This document shows, in pieces, positions 12,254 through 22,900 of a DNA stretch of 64,000 nucleotides (positions within the stretch are counted from its first letter, which is position 1; each line of letters begins with the position of its first letter). The DNA comes from Hetaerina americana (Eukaryota; Arthropoda; Insecta; Odonata; Calopterygidae): NCBI GenBank assembly GCA_022747635.1, contig JAKTNV010000009.1, positions 30,445,622 to 30,509,621 on the forward strand, written 5' to 3'. The notes under the pieces are model-generated. The model searched no databases. It was not told the DNA's origin and worked only from the letters and a program-made list of their open reading frames with translations. A program made the translations under genes and the position numbers.

Positions 12254-12850
12254 GCTCTGAGTGGTGGGTCCGACGTGCCTCCTCGGCGAGGCTGGCCGAA
12301 GGCTGCGGTGATTACGTGGGTCGAAGGGTGTGAGAAGAAACCATTGCGGTTGGGACCCACTCCTCAAAATTTTCCGTTTTTGCTCTTCACAGTGACAGCG
12401 TACGAAGGATGTCGGAATCCATCTTCGTGTGGACGGGTTATTAGGGCCTCGAAATTTCGTAGAAGCTCATGGAATTCCCAATGGCACGCACGACACTGTT
12501 CCTCGACCATTTTCTCAAAGGTCTAGGTTGAGGCAGTGCAATTTTAACCCGGCTAGAAATATGGCAACGTTGCATCTCGTCCTTACGTCTGACGCTTTAC
12601 CTAAGGTATCATCCGGCAGAAGCATTTTCCTCCGACCATGAATCTTTGGAGTTCCCTTTTCCCCCACGACCCTGTCGCATTTCCCCACCACCCATCCCAC
12701 CCAGAACTCTGCAGCCTGTACGTGCGTGGAGCTAAGCGGATTGGAATGCCATTGACTGAAAACTTTCCCTCCTACCCTGGGACCTCCTGGAGTGAGGGTC
12801 GATTGAGGACTGCCCCGTCCTTTTCTACTGTTTTGTTTCATTTATTGATG
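12254..12850. other. GC-richer spacer upstream of GST
   Basis: This stretch is CpG-richer than its surroundings and probably includes GST promoter sequence proximally. Overlapping open frames on both strands (for example from 12170 and 12638 on plus) show no recognisable domain. Part may be an unrecognised 5' section of the retrotransposon that follows. Confidence 0.45.
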
Positions 12851-12890
12851 TACCCTGCAAGCCACCGCCAGGGTGTGTGGCAGGGGGTGG
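12851..12890 (+). repeat. GC-rich hairpin motif, copy A
   Basis: ACCCTGCAAGCCACC followed by GGGTGTGTGGC and a G run can fold into a hairpin by pairing GCCAC with GTGGC. The same pattern recurs at 38994-39033 and 43949-43989 (opposite orientation) and 48133-48172. It sits immediately before the recognisable part of the retrotransposon. Confidence 0.6.
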
Positions 12891-14655
12891 ATACACACCA
12901 GACTAATTTTTACCCGAACATGATCCCACCGTGGTCTGACTATGTTATCCTCCATGGTGTCATAAACGACCTGGTCCCGTCTAGCAAAATCTCCAAAAGA
13001 AGACCCTTGTGGTTATCCGAGGTAGCCTCCACCACTCTTCACAACAAAGAAGCAACCTGGAAATTAAGTAAATTCCACCCCAATCATTACACGCGAACCG
13101 AGTTATCCAAAATTCGCAAACTGACAAGGAAATTTCTTCGCCGTGGCTATACCAACCATGTATGGGCAATCACTGAGGATATTAAGGTTAACTCATCTAA
13201 AAGATTCTGGACCCTTATTGATACAAGAAGAAGGCCCACCAGAATCCCAAACACCCTGCGGCTCGGTCTTAAAATATATTTCGGTCCTGTCAGACCGCTT
13301 GCCTTCAATGACTTCTTCTCATCTAATTAATCCCGACCCACTCAGCACCAACAGCTACCACACACTTCTCCCGTGTGTTCCCGCACACTATCCCACCTTT
13401 CCACCACACCCAACAAAGTCTTGAATCTCCTCACCTCCTTGCCCCCGAATAAGGCAACTGACCATGAGTACATAGGGTCATTTAGCAAATATATCATCTC
13501 TTTTAAAATCAAAATCCAAGAATAATGTCAATAATTATCGACCCATCTCCATTCTCCCAGTTTTTTCCATTCTCTCTGAAAAAGTTATTCACAGTCGTCT
13601 TCTTTGCTTCACTCTTCCCCCCTCCCACCCCCCAACAGCACGGCTTTCTTCGTGTTAGCTCATGTATTAGTAATCTCTCAGTAATTTACTATCATGAATC
13701 TTTTGAGGAATCATTCCAACTCGCTGTCTCCTACATTCATGTCTCGAAAGCTTTTGATAATGTGGATCGCTTGCTATTGTCTCATAAACTTAATAACCAG
13801 TTCGATATACATGACCCGTTACATCGTCTACTCACCGACTTTCTCTCCAACAAGTCTTAGAGAGTTGTACTCGACGGTGTTTCATCTTCTCTAAATATAA
13901 CTTCTGGTGTACCGCTAGGTAATTTTCTTGGCCCTCTTCTCTTCGCTGTTGTTGATTACAGTTCTTGTTCTCACTCGCAACTGCGGCATTCTCCTTTACG
14001 CTGACAACTGCAAAATTTTCAGGATAGTTGACAACCACTCGAACTGCGCCGCTCTCTAAGATGCCCTTACCTCCATCACCCAGTGGTGCTATGCTTGGAA
14101 GCTCAACATTAACCCCTCCAAATCTAAAATCCTCACATTTACCCTAAACACCAATCCTGTTATATCCTCCTATTGCCTCTCCGGCCACTCCGTCCCTAAT
14201 GTCACTTCACATGATGATCTAGGAGTAGTATTTGATTCCAGTCTTATGTTTACCTCAAATATCTGAAACGTCTCCTCCAAAGCCATGTCTCTCCTTGGTC
14301 TCCTGTACAGGTTTTCCGAAATTGACAATCCTTTAGCTCTATAGGCAATATTTTCTGGGTGCATTCTCCACATAGTGGATTACTGTTCCTCCATTTGGTC
14401 TAAAACTGGTACCTCCAACGTTATAATTTTAGTCATACCGCTCAATTTCTTTATCAACATAGCTATACTTCGCGTATCCTCTCTTCGAAATCTCACCAAG
14501 TGCGAACTGCTCTCCGAACATGCCATTACTTTCCTGCAACAGAGATGCACACTAGCCGATTTCAATTTCTCCATGGGATCATGAACGGCCGCTACATGTC
14601 TCACGTCTACGTGTCTACAAGTCCTCTACCCGTTCTCTCTTTAAAATAACTGTGA
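12891..14655 (+). pseudogene. Decayed non-LTR retrotransposon (Jockey/CR1-like), reverse transcriptase part
   Basis: Fragments in several frames line up in the order expected for ORF2 of Jockey/CR1-type elements. They are the charged linker before the RT domain (RRPLWLSEV to SSKRFWTLID, 12990-13220), LNLLTSLPPNKATDH (13423-13468), NNYRPISILPVFSILSEKVI (13534-13593), HGFLRVSSCISNL, the SKAFDNVD box (near 13747-13770), SGVPLGNFLGPLLF (13901-13942), LLYADN (13991-14008), LNINPSKSK (near 14104-14130) and the thumb/C-terminal VDYCSSIWSKT (14372-14404). Breaks include a stop after SNKS at 13860, stops near 14056, 14264 and 14342, and several frame changes. The catalytic YADD reads YADN. The endonuclease half was not recognised, so the copy is truncated or too diverged. 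It lies upstream of the GST gene in opposite orientation. Confidence 0.78.
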
Positions 14656-17600
14656 CAGATGGGAAGTTATTTATTTTGAGTGATAGGTATAGTATGAAAT
14701 ATGTTCAAATTAGTATTTTCTTGTAAATTATTTATCAATGTGTAAAGGAGTCACCGTAAGAAGGGTGAACGGCAGTCAAAGATTAATTACGACGCGTTTC
14801 TTGTAGTTAATGAGACAAAGAAGTAAGTATTGTGTTGGCTTGGCCGATACCTTCATCAAGCCCCACTTGTGCTTTCTGCATCCCTCTTTCTCGATGCTTA
14901 ATAGTAGGCCGATTTAAATCATTTCAGTTGTCGTTGTAGATTCTCCTCTCAAAACCATCATCATCGTCATAAGTGCTCTAATTTATTATTAATAATTGGT
15001 TTGGTCTATCCTTTTGTGAGCTCCAGCCCTGCTTATGCTTCTTAGTTTCCATCCTCACCCTCATCATTGGCCATCCTGAGCTATACATGCACAATTGTTA
15101 TTCCGCCGTCGCTTATTTAAACTCCATCCTGTGATTGTGAGATAATCGCGTGTACTTTCATGAGAATCAATTAATCAATGCTAAAACACCATCCTTGAAT
15201 TGATAGCATAGATAATAGAATTTTGGACTCCAGAATTTTCACCCGTGTATCAAATATCTTTAAAAATTTCCGGAGTTATTTTATCATGATTGCCGGAAAG
15301 TTCTCTACACTCGTTAAAAAAATATTTTATGGCGCTAAAAAGAGGACATCATTTTTCAAACCTCTATTTAACCTTTCTTAGTTATTATGTGGTTTTACCG
15401 GGTGCTGCACGAAGATTCGAAGAAATGCATTAAATAAGTTATCCGAGGACACCGTCCTCGGTTTTTAGTTTTCTCATGATAGGTATTGAAAGGATTTTGA
15501 GGAAATACGTATACAAGTATGTATAAACCGGAGTTCCTACTCATACTCGTATTTGGAGCTGCGTCCGGCAGTAATGTTAAAGAAAAAATGACCAAGGAAA
15601 AAATGGTAGGAGAGCAACGAAAGAGAAATGCCTTGAAAGAAATTACGACTTGGGGAATGGAACAGCCGTCGATACCCAATAATTATTATTATTATTTTAG
15701 GTTTACGTTGCAATGAGGCAATTGTCCTGGTGGGAACGGTCAAGTTTGGTCAAAGATAACTCTTACAACGAAAAATACAAACATACACGCACTAGAAAAA
15801 CAGGTCAGATAAGAGGCAAAATATTCTTACATACAATGACACTTCCACACCACACACAAACAAACTTCCACATCACATACAAAATGCCGTCCACATCACT
15901 TACAAACAATATTTTAATGACTACAATGAAGTTTATTACCCAGTGGCTGCTTTACATTTAAACTTAAAACTTCTAAAATTTAATGGAAAGGGCTCAAACA
16001 AACCTCCAGGAAGCTGGTTTGAATCAATAATAGTTCTATTTAAAAAAGAGTATTTTTTCTTATTTGTTTCTTGCGTCCTTATTTTTATTTTGAAACTATG
16101 GTCGTTTTTTCCCTTAAAGTTAGGCTTGAAGAAGAAGAAAAAAGCAGGGAGAAAACTTGATAGTAAGGTTATGACAAACGGTAACTGTCGCAGATACTCG
16201 ATTAGCAATCACCTACACAGAAAGATCCCGCCATTTTTTTCTTCTTTGAGGCAAGGCCAGATCTATTCAACATTTTATTCGAATTTGCTTTGAGAATATG
16301 TTGACAATTCCCACCGTGAATCACCAAGCTATGAATAAGCATTTGAGATTTCAAAACTACCGAGTTTGAAACTTGGCGTGGGAACATTCAAAGCTTTAAA
16401 TTTTTAACTATTCATTGTAAGAGCGAATTTAGTCATCTTTGATTGTCTTGTTTGATCCTTAAGATATTGAGTCAGATCATGAAGTGTTGTAGGCACTAAT
16501 TGGTATATCTTTTGGATCTCACGTAAAAATGAAATACCACACACTTAGGCGCGTTCCCGCTCGTAATGTAATCTACCAGCTCGAGGGTAGAAACGGAATG
16601 GGAATTATGTCTCTTACCGCCATCCTCTCATCGCGGCTCCGCATCCAGGTTTGTGGGGAAGCTTTCATGCGTGTGCCACGAGCCCACCGGATCTCTTACT
16701 CGTTTTTTTAGCTCCCCTTGGTTCGCTCGAGAGGGTCACGTGAGACGGTCGGGAGATCGAATTTGATGGCCCTCACCTCGGTGACGCTTGGCTCTTTCTT
16801 CCCCACTCCCCTCCCGTCACCCTCCTGACATCCTTCGTCGGTACACGGGCGTCTTTTTTCTCCCCCGTATCAAGGAGGAATCCCCCGCGAGAAATACCAG
16901 TTTTCTCCTCGTAGAGAGGGAGGACGCCCCTCGGATCGCACCCGCCGCTGTTTGCTTTCTCCCCACCGCCTCTTCGTCTATCCCCATGTTTGTGCTGGGG
17001 ACTTCTCTCGCCGGGTGAACGGAAATCCGTTGACAAGAGTGGTGGGTCGGTCTCCGCTCGCGAGAAGGATTGAAGTTTGACTCGTCCTCGACGTCTGTGC
17101 AAATGGGAAATGTCGCTGGCATTGAACTTGATTCTCAGGTTCTCTTCATATCTGTATCAAATGCAAAGAGCGTTCCAGTATCGGGCAGGTTTTTTTTCGA
17201 AGTGATATTTTCAGAAGTTTCATGGGAAAATGTAGGTCAGGTGATAGCTGTCGTAATTTTACGAAGTAAGCGGTGGATTCTTTCAACCTAAGGACAGTAA
17301 CAAATGCCCCAGATTCTACCTTTGATAAATGGACCTCAAGGCAACTGTTGTACGCCTGGCCTAGCCCACATAGTATAGACTCATGCTATCGTTTTGTAGT
17401 CATTACAGAATAGTCAAGAAACATCTTTGCTCCGATTTTGTAAAATATCAAAACAAGTGAATCTAACAGGCAAACTATTTTAACGGCAAATATATTAAGA
17501 TTTATAAATTTAAAGGGTGCCGTAACTGTTTAAGCGAAACAACATCTCCGTTCATCTTTCCTGTTTGAACAATTTCAAGAGAAGGATTATTTTCAGGGTT

Positions 17601-18114
17601 CTCTTCATGATCCGCTTTTCTATTCCAAAGTCGTCGTCGTAAAAAAACCTTTTATTTCAGAAGTTTTGGAATAAAAAAATCCTATTGAGCTTTGATGTCA
17701 GCTCTCGTCTCTCGTCGAGATCAAGGAGACTCTTTAGCTCTACCTAAACGATCAAAAATGCGACTTTTATTTTTTAAATATTTTTCTCTGATTTCTTCCT
17801 GTTACTCACGTGCTAATTTTATAGTATTAAGTGAAATTAAATGTTTTGTAAATTTTGGTTTTGAAATTCCTCGCTCATAAATGAGGAAAACGCTTGACGT
17901 TTGTACGAGTATATATCAACTTCTAACTGCTAGACCTGGTAAAGAAAGTAAGCCAGGATTTGTATGTAAGGTGATATATAAAAAAGCTTCAGTTTAGTTT
18001 AATGGTTTCTTGTCATCAAGAGGTCTAGTTTTGTCTTCCAAATACGCACCGAATTCTTAATTATTTTTTTGTAGTTTTACTAATTTTTTGCTCATTGCAT
18101 AATTATTAATAGCG
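14656..18114. other. No gene recognised; one CpG-rich stretch
   Basis: Open frames are short. Those near 15943-16293 reflect A-rich lysine runs, and an ATT-type microsatellite lies at 15679-15699. Sequence at 16540-17110 is clearly GC- and CpG-richer than its flanks and could hold a promoter or untranslated exon, but no motif proves it. Confidence 0.5.
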
Positions 18115-18140
18115 TAATTTTTTCCTTTTTTCAGGTAAGT
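18115..18140 (+). promoter_or_regulatory. Candidate recursive splice site (AG|GTAAGT)
   Basis: A long pyrimidine tract (TTTTTTCCTTTTTTCAG, ending at 18134) is followed at once by a perfect donor GTAAGT. Such zero-length-exon sites subdivide long introns in Drosophila. A second donor, CCAG|GTAATT, follows at 18220/18221, so an 86-base exon (18135-18220) could be defined, as in recursive-splice exons. This is inferred from motif only; no host-gene coding exons are visible in the window. Confidence 0.4.
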
Positions 18141-18220
18141 TGGGTGCTAAAGCAGTTTTCCTTGACATGTTGTTGAGGATTATCTGCTGCCGATTCTCCT
18201 CAGTAAAGGAAACAAACCAG

Positions 18221-19689
18221 GTAATTGTTCGTGTGCCTAAGTTATGCCTTAACAGTCTTTATTTGAGGTGCTGTAAAACGTTTGCATAATTCTAGATATA
18301 TTTTTCTAAAGGCTAAAGTATTAGAAACTCTTTTCCATTGTTTAATTTAAATAAAATAGATAGCTTATATCATTATCGAAGCTTGTAGATTCAATAGTTT
18401 ATTCGTCCGCAGTGGATAAACCTATTTGTTGTATTTACTCTTAAGTGGCCGCCGACAGGCTCGGTGTGCACAGCTAGCCACCAGCTAGAATTGCATAATA
18501 ATATCATGCTAGAAACATTTTCGCCGGATGGCCTTCGTTTTTTTTGGCGCTTGCTGTCAAGACCTTTAAGTGAAGGGTACAAAAGTTACGACGGCTAGGA
18601 GAAACTGTCCAGAAATTCTGGGTTACGGATTATGTCTTGGAAATGTGGATTTATTGTGGAATTGAGATATCTCTATGAGAAGAGATAACATGAAACATGG
18701 ATTTGGATGCCAAACACTATGCCGCCAACTCTAATGTGCTTTTAGTAATTTCGGGCGTCCCGGCGACAACCGTATTATGATTCAAGTTGATGTATCACTA
18801 GAAGTTACCGAAGAGAATTCTAATCACATCTGTCTATGTTTCTGACAAAAATAGTTTGCGCATTTTCCTGTAATTAATGGTTTATACCTCTATCATTTTT
18901 GTCTGAGAGTGCTGTGCGTGTAGTAGTATAAAAAGCTAATTTAATTTAAATGAAGATTCCTTCACTGATGCATCATGGATTCGTGGCATAGCTTGTTTCA
19001 TTCTTATCTTTAAATATTTGATTTAGATAAGAGCATTTTATTGGTATCTTAGTATCAGTATGGCATGTTTTGACATTTATGTGAACAGGGTGCACAGATG
19101 GGCATTTTTAACTGTATCTAATGTGGAACTAGCAAGATGAAGATCTGGATACTTTTTGCCCGAAATTCCCGGTTAAATCGAAATATATCTTTTTTTAAAT
19201 ACCCTCCACTTTAACGCCACGAATTAAATTCAATTAGAAGTATTAATTATGATAATGCCGGATATGCGGAATGGCAGTATGTCTGAATCATTACGTTATT
19301 ATTATCATAATGGGCGGCTCTGAGAGAGAAATGATCACTTTTGGCCAATTAACGTTTTGCTCAACTACAGGTAATGCCATCATATATTTCCTGATTCTTA
19401 ATAATTGTGTAAGTCATAATTTAAAAATTTAATTAAAATTTGGATATTACATTTCAAAACAGTTATAACTCTATAGAATCGTTATGGACCATGGTTTTAG
19501 TATTTTATTTTCTAAAATATACTTCATCATTGAATTTTAATCCAAAATCAAGAAATCGGTCGTACTGGAAATCACTCTTAAGTATCTCCAGAGAGATAAG
19601 AGGTAGTCACATCCTCGTTCATTTTTGTATTTAAGAATTTGTGTAATGTATTCGCGAGGTACTTGTAGTAATCATTGGGAAGGCGGCCT
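18221..19689. other. No gene recognised
   Basis: AT-rich, with only short open frames (63-64 codons) lacking recognisable motifs. No RNA gene or transposon end was seen. Confidence 0.6.
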
Positions 19690-19950
19690 ACAGTTGAGGC
19701 CAATTGGGATGGGTACGTTGGTTTAGTAGATAGCTCGCGTTTCGAAAATAGGGATAGTTAGGAGAGGAATCCGACGCTGGTACTGGCCTACTCTGAACGA
19801 AAGGCACTAACAATTTATCCCCCCATTCAATGGATGGAGTACTGCGCTTCGAACACCTTCCACTTGACGAGAGTAAACCTCCTGCTACCGCTGGAATTCG
19901 TGTCCGGGCCCTCGGAGTGAGAATCCGGTACACTATCCACCGAACCAATC
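19690..19950 (-). mobile_element. Weak tRNA-derived SINE-like copy
   Basis: On the minus strand, starting near 19950, GGTTCGGTGGATAGTGTACC is A-box-like. About 40 bases on, the sequence CCGGACACGAATTCC resembles a B box with changed bases. The head looks like a tRNA with a damaged T arm. No tail or target duplication was fixed. Confidence 0.4.
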
Positions 19951-22900
19951 CTATTACATATTCGCAAGGTATTTTTTCTCTATTATTTGAGATTTTTCGA
20001 ATTCATGTTGACTATTTAGCTAGCACGTCTTCAGGTAAAATAGTCTTCGAATATGCAGCAGCAATGACGCCGCTGGGCGCCGAGCCTTTGGGCCGGCATA
20101 CCACACGATCCATCGCGACGCATCCTTCCGAGATTGCGATAAAATGAAAACCTTGCAAACTTTCGCAGATTTTTATGCTCTAAATGCGGATAAACGCACA
20201 CATGCTTACTTCGAGGCGAGATTTCCCGTGAACTTGAACTTCGTATTGTGTTTGTCAATCATTTTTGAAGGTATGAAAATCCAAAGTTCCTGAGAACCTT
20301 TGGTGTGGCTGTCAAACATATTTTAGTGGTTCGGGAAAGACATTTCCGGCATCCCCCGTCTCTCTTCTCCCATGAAGGATCGGCGGCGTCTTGGAAGAAA
20401 GGAAGTAAATGCGTGGGAAGGACAAGAAATTCCACTGAAGGAATGGGGGATGAGAGGGAAAGATTTTGGGGTAGGACGACGGAGAATGCGGGGTCGGGTC
20501 CAGATTAGTTTATTTCCACGGGGAGAGGAGAGGAGAATGGGGGTGGAGCGACAGATGCGATCAACCCCTAGGGAATCCCATCCCTCTAACTCCCCTCACT
20601 TCCTCTGTCGCGCAAGACGAGGAATGTTGCCCTCTCCCGTGGGAAATAGGGAAGTTAATTTTATTTCCTTGGGCGAGACAGTTGGCTGCAATATCAGCGC
20701 TATTTTTTTCAATAGTCTTGGACCCCATGTCGTCAACCATTCGATTAATTCGTCCCATATTTTAGGAAATCGTTCTAACCGAAAGTGGGGGTACCCGTTT
20801 TCGTAGAGCGAATTTAACTGAAGCTCACGAATGAATTTGGTAATTTGGTTCTTTCGCAAAGAGGTTAATTAAATGATTAAGTTATGTGAGGTGAAACCAA
20901 CTCCAATAAAATAAACCACCCGATTGCTTCTTATTGCAATATAAATGTTATTTCGTAGTTGATTCGCATCCCTCTTGAAAAGAGCTCGTTATTCATAGAA
21001 TGTTGTGGAATTGAGCTTAATAAATGCTCGTGTGGGTGCCTATTTGCAATAATAATCACGAAATAGAAAATTTGATGGTTGGTTTAATAATGCGTAGCTG
21101 TGTCCAATCCTGTAGAAGTTACCAGTGTCTATCTTGCACCGACAGGCTATGAATGGTTCGTGAAAACTATTACACTTCCATGTCAACGTATTTGCGACGT
21201 AAAAACATTTAATCCTTAACCTCTTTTCCGCTCTCTTTATCTGCCAAGCCTTCTCATGCATTCCAAAATTCAGTATTTCCCCCCTCGTACCACGGTTACA
21301 TAACATTCTTCCTTACGTAATGGCCCTTAACGCTCAGCTACCTGGCAGAATCTCCCCACTCACTTCTCCTTTTATATTTCCGCCAGCGATTTCCTCTGCT
21401 TACCTACTCCATCTAACGCTTATTCGATTTTCTTACTCTGTATCAAGATAGCCTTCCCATGCTCACAATTTTTAGTGACACTTGAAACTAAATCAGGAGT
21501 TTGCACAAATCTGGAGTATTTATGTGCGTTGTGATTGTATCCAATATGGCTTTGGATTGATAACACGTTTAATTTGCTATTTTATCATTCATTCAGCTTT
21601 ATTGTAATCTGTAAAATAAATTTGGCAAATGGATTCCTTCAGGTACAAAATTTATCGGTGCATTCAGTTTCTCAGATTTTAATGACTATACTCGTATTCT
21701 CCTTTTACTAGTTCATTAAAGAAATTATGATTTATATATCACACCAAGGCTAAGGTTAGATCAATTCTTCAAACCTACATGTTTCGATCGGTTTTACCTA
21801 CACTAAAACTGCCATGAGGTCCCGTTTCATTGTTTTGATTGAAACACATTAGCCCAAAAGATTGCTGAGCAGTGTGTGCCATGGATGACAATGCAATAAA
21901 TCTCCATTCATCATTCTTAATGTTTGACATTTAGAGTTAACATTTATAATTTAATATTAGGGCCAATGTTAGACCCATGTTCCTGGTCAGGAGTGAATGT
22001 ATGCTGATCAATGATCTCTGACCTTTCCTCGCAGTGGTCTCCAGTACCAAGTCGAAGTTTCGAACGTCGATTCTATCGAAAGGACCGCATTGGCCATTTA
22101 TATGCATTTTTATTTAACCGTCTCCTCTGTCAGTGGTTAAATGATGGGCGTATTTACCACGGCGGGCCAGTGAAATATTATGCGAACCCACGCTGTCTGT
22201 CGGAATGTACCCGGCAGCACTTTCACCCGCCTTCGGTGGTGTGCCAGCAGACGCATTATCTCCATTGGACGCACCTCCCACGAGCCGGCGCCCCACTAAA
22301 GCCAGGATCCTCGCCCTTATCCACCTCCCCTTCCCTCCCGTCCAATCCCCCGGAACCCTTAAAATGCGCATCAAAATGCCTCGGACCGCTCCCCCTGCCG
22401 GATTCCTCACAGGGCACCCTTCAAGGCGTCCACCCCCCCTTCCCCTCTCGCTCTCTCCTCATTCTCCCTTCTATCTGTATTTTTTCCTTCTCCCCTTCAG
22501 CCCCTAAAATTGAACTCGGCCGACCTCTGGATGCCCTCGCATCCACCATCCCTCTCCCAATCTGAAAATCAGGCTTGGAAACTGCTCGGTATCGGTTCGT
22601 GCAGCATTCTGGCTCTCTTCGTTCGTTAAGACTTCCTTCATTTTACTGCGTGTAAGGGAAGCCAGAAATCTTTTGAGTTTCACTGAGATATTTTGGCCGA
22701 GACCGACATATGAGGATGCCCACTGGGTTTAGCATTAATGTCTTTAAAAGTTTCCGGGGAAACCGCTCTTCAGTCCTCCAGATGATCATGCAGTCTGGAG
22801 TCAGTGATTTTTCCGAGTTGACTCGGGAAAAAACTTAATTTCAAACTAAGACTATTGCCCTCCTTGTGGTTATTGATTACCCCAGATTATGCAAATGGAT

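Noticed and set aside
12638..13330. 230-codon open frame as one protein
   Set aside because: Only the part after about 12990 matches retrotransposon sequence; the upstream part has no family match, so the open frame is a chance extension of a dead element.
15943..16293. 116-codon open frame with a lysine run
   Set aside because: It is A-rich composition on one strand and overlaps an equal open frame on the other; no family is recognised.
22011..22565. 184-codon open frame, the longest in the window outside transposons and GST
   Set aside because: It is Pro/Ser/Leu-rich in a C-rich stretch, overlaps open frames on both strands and shows no domain or splice context.
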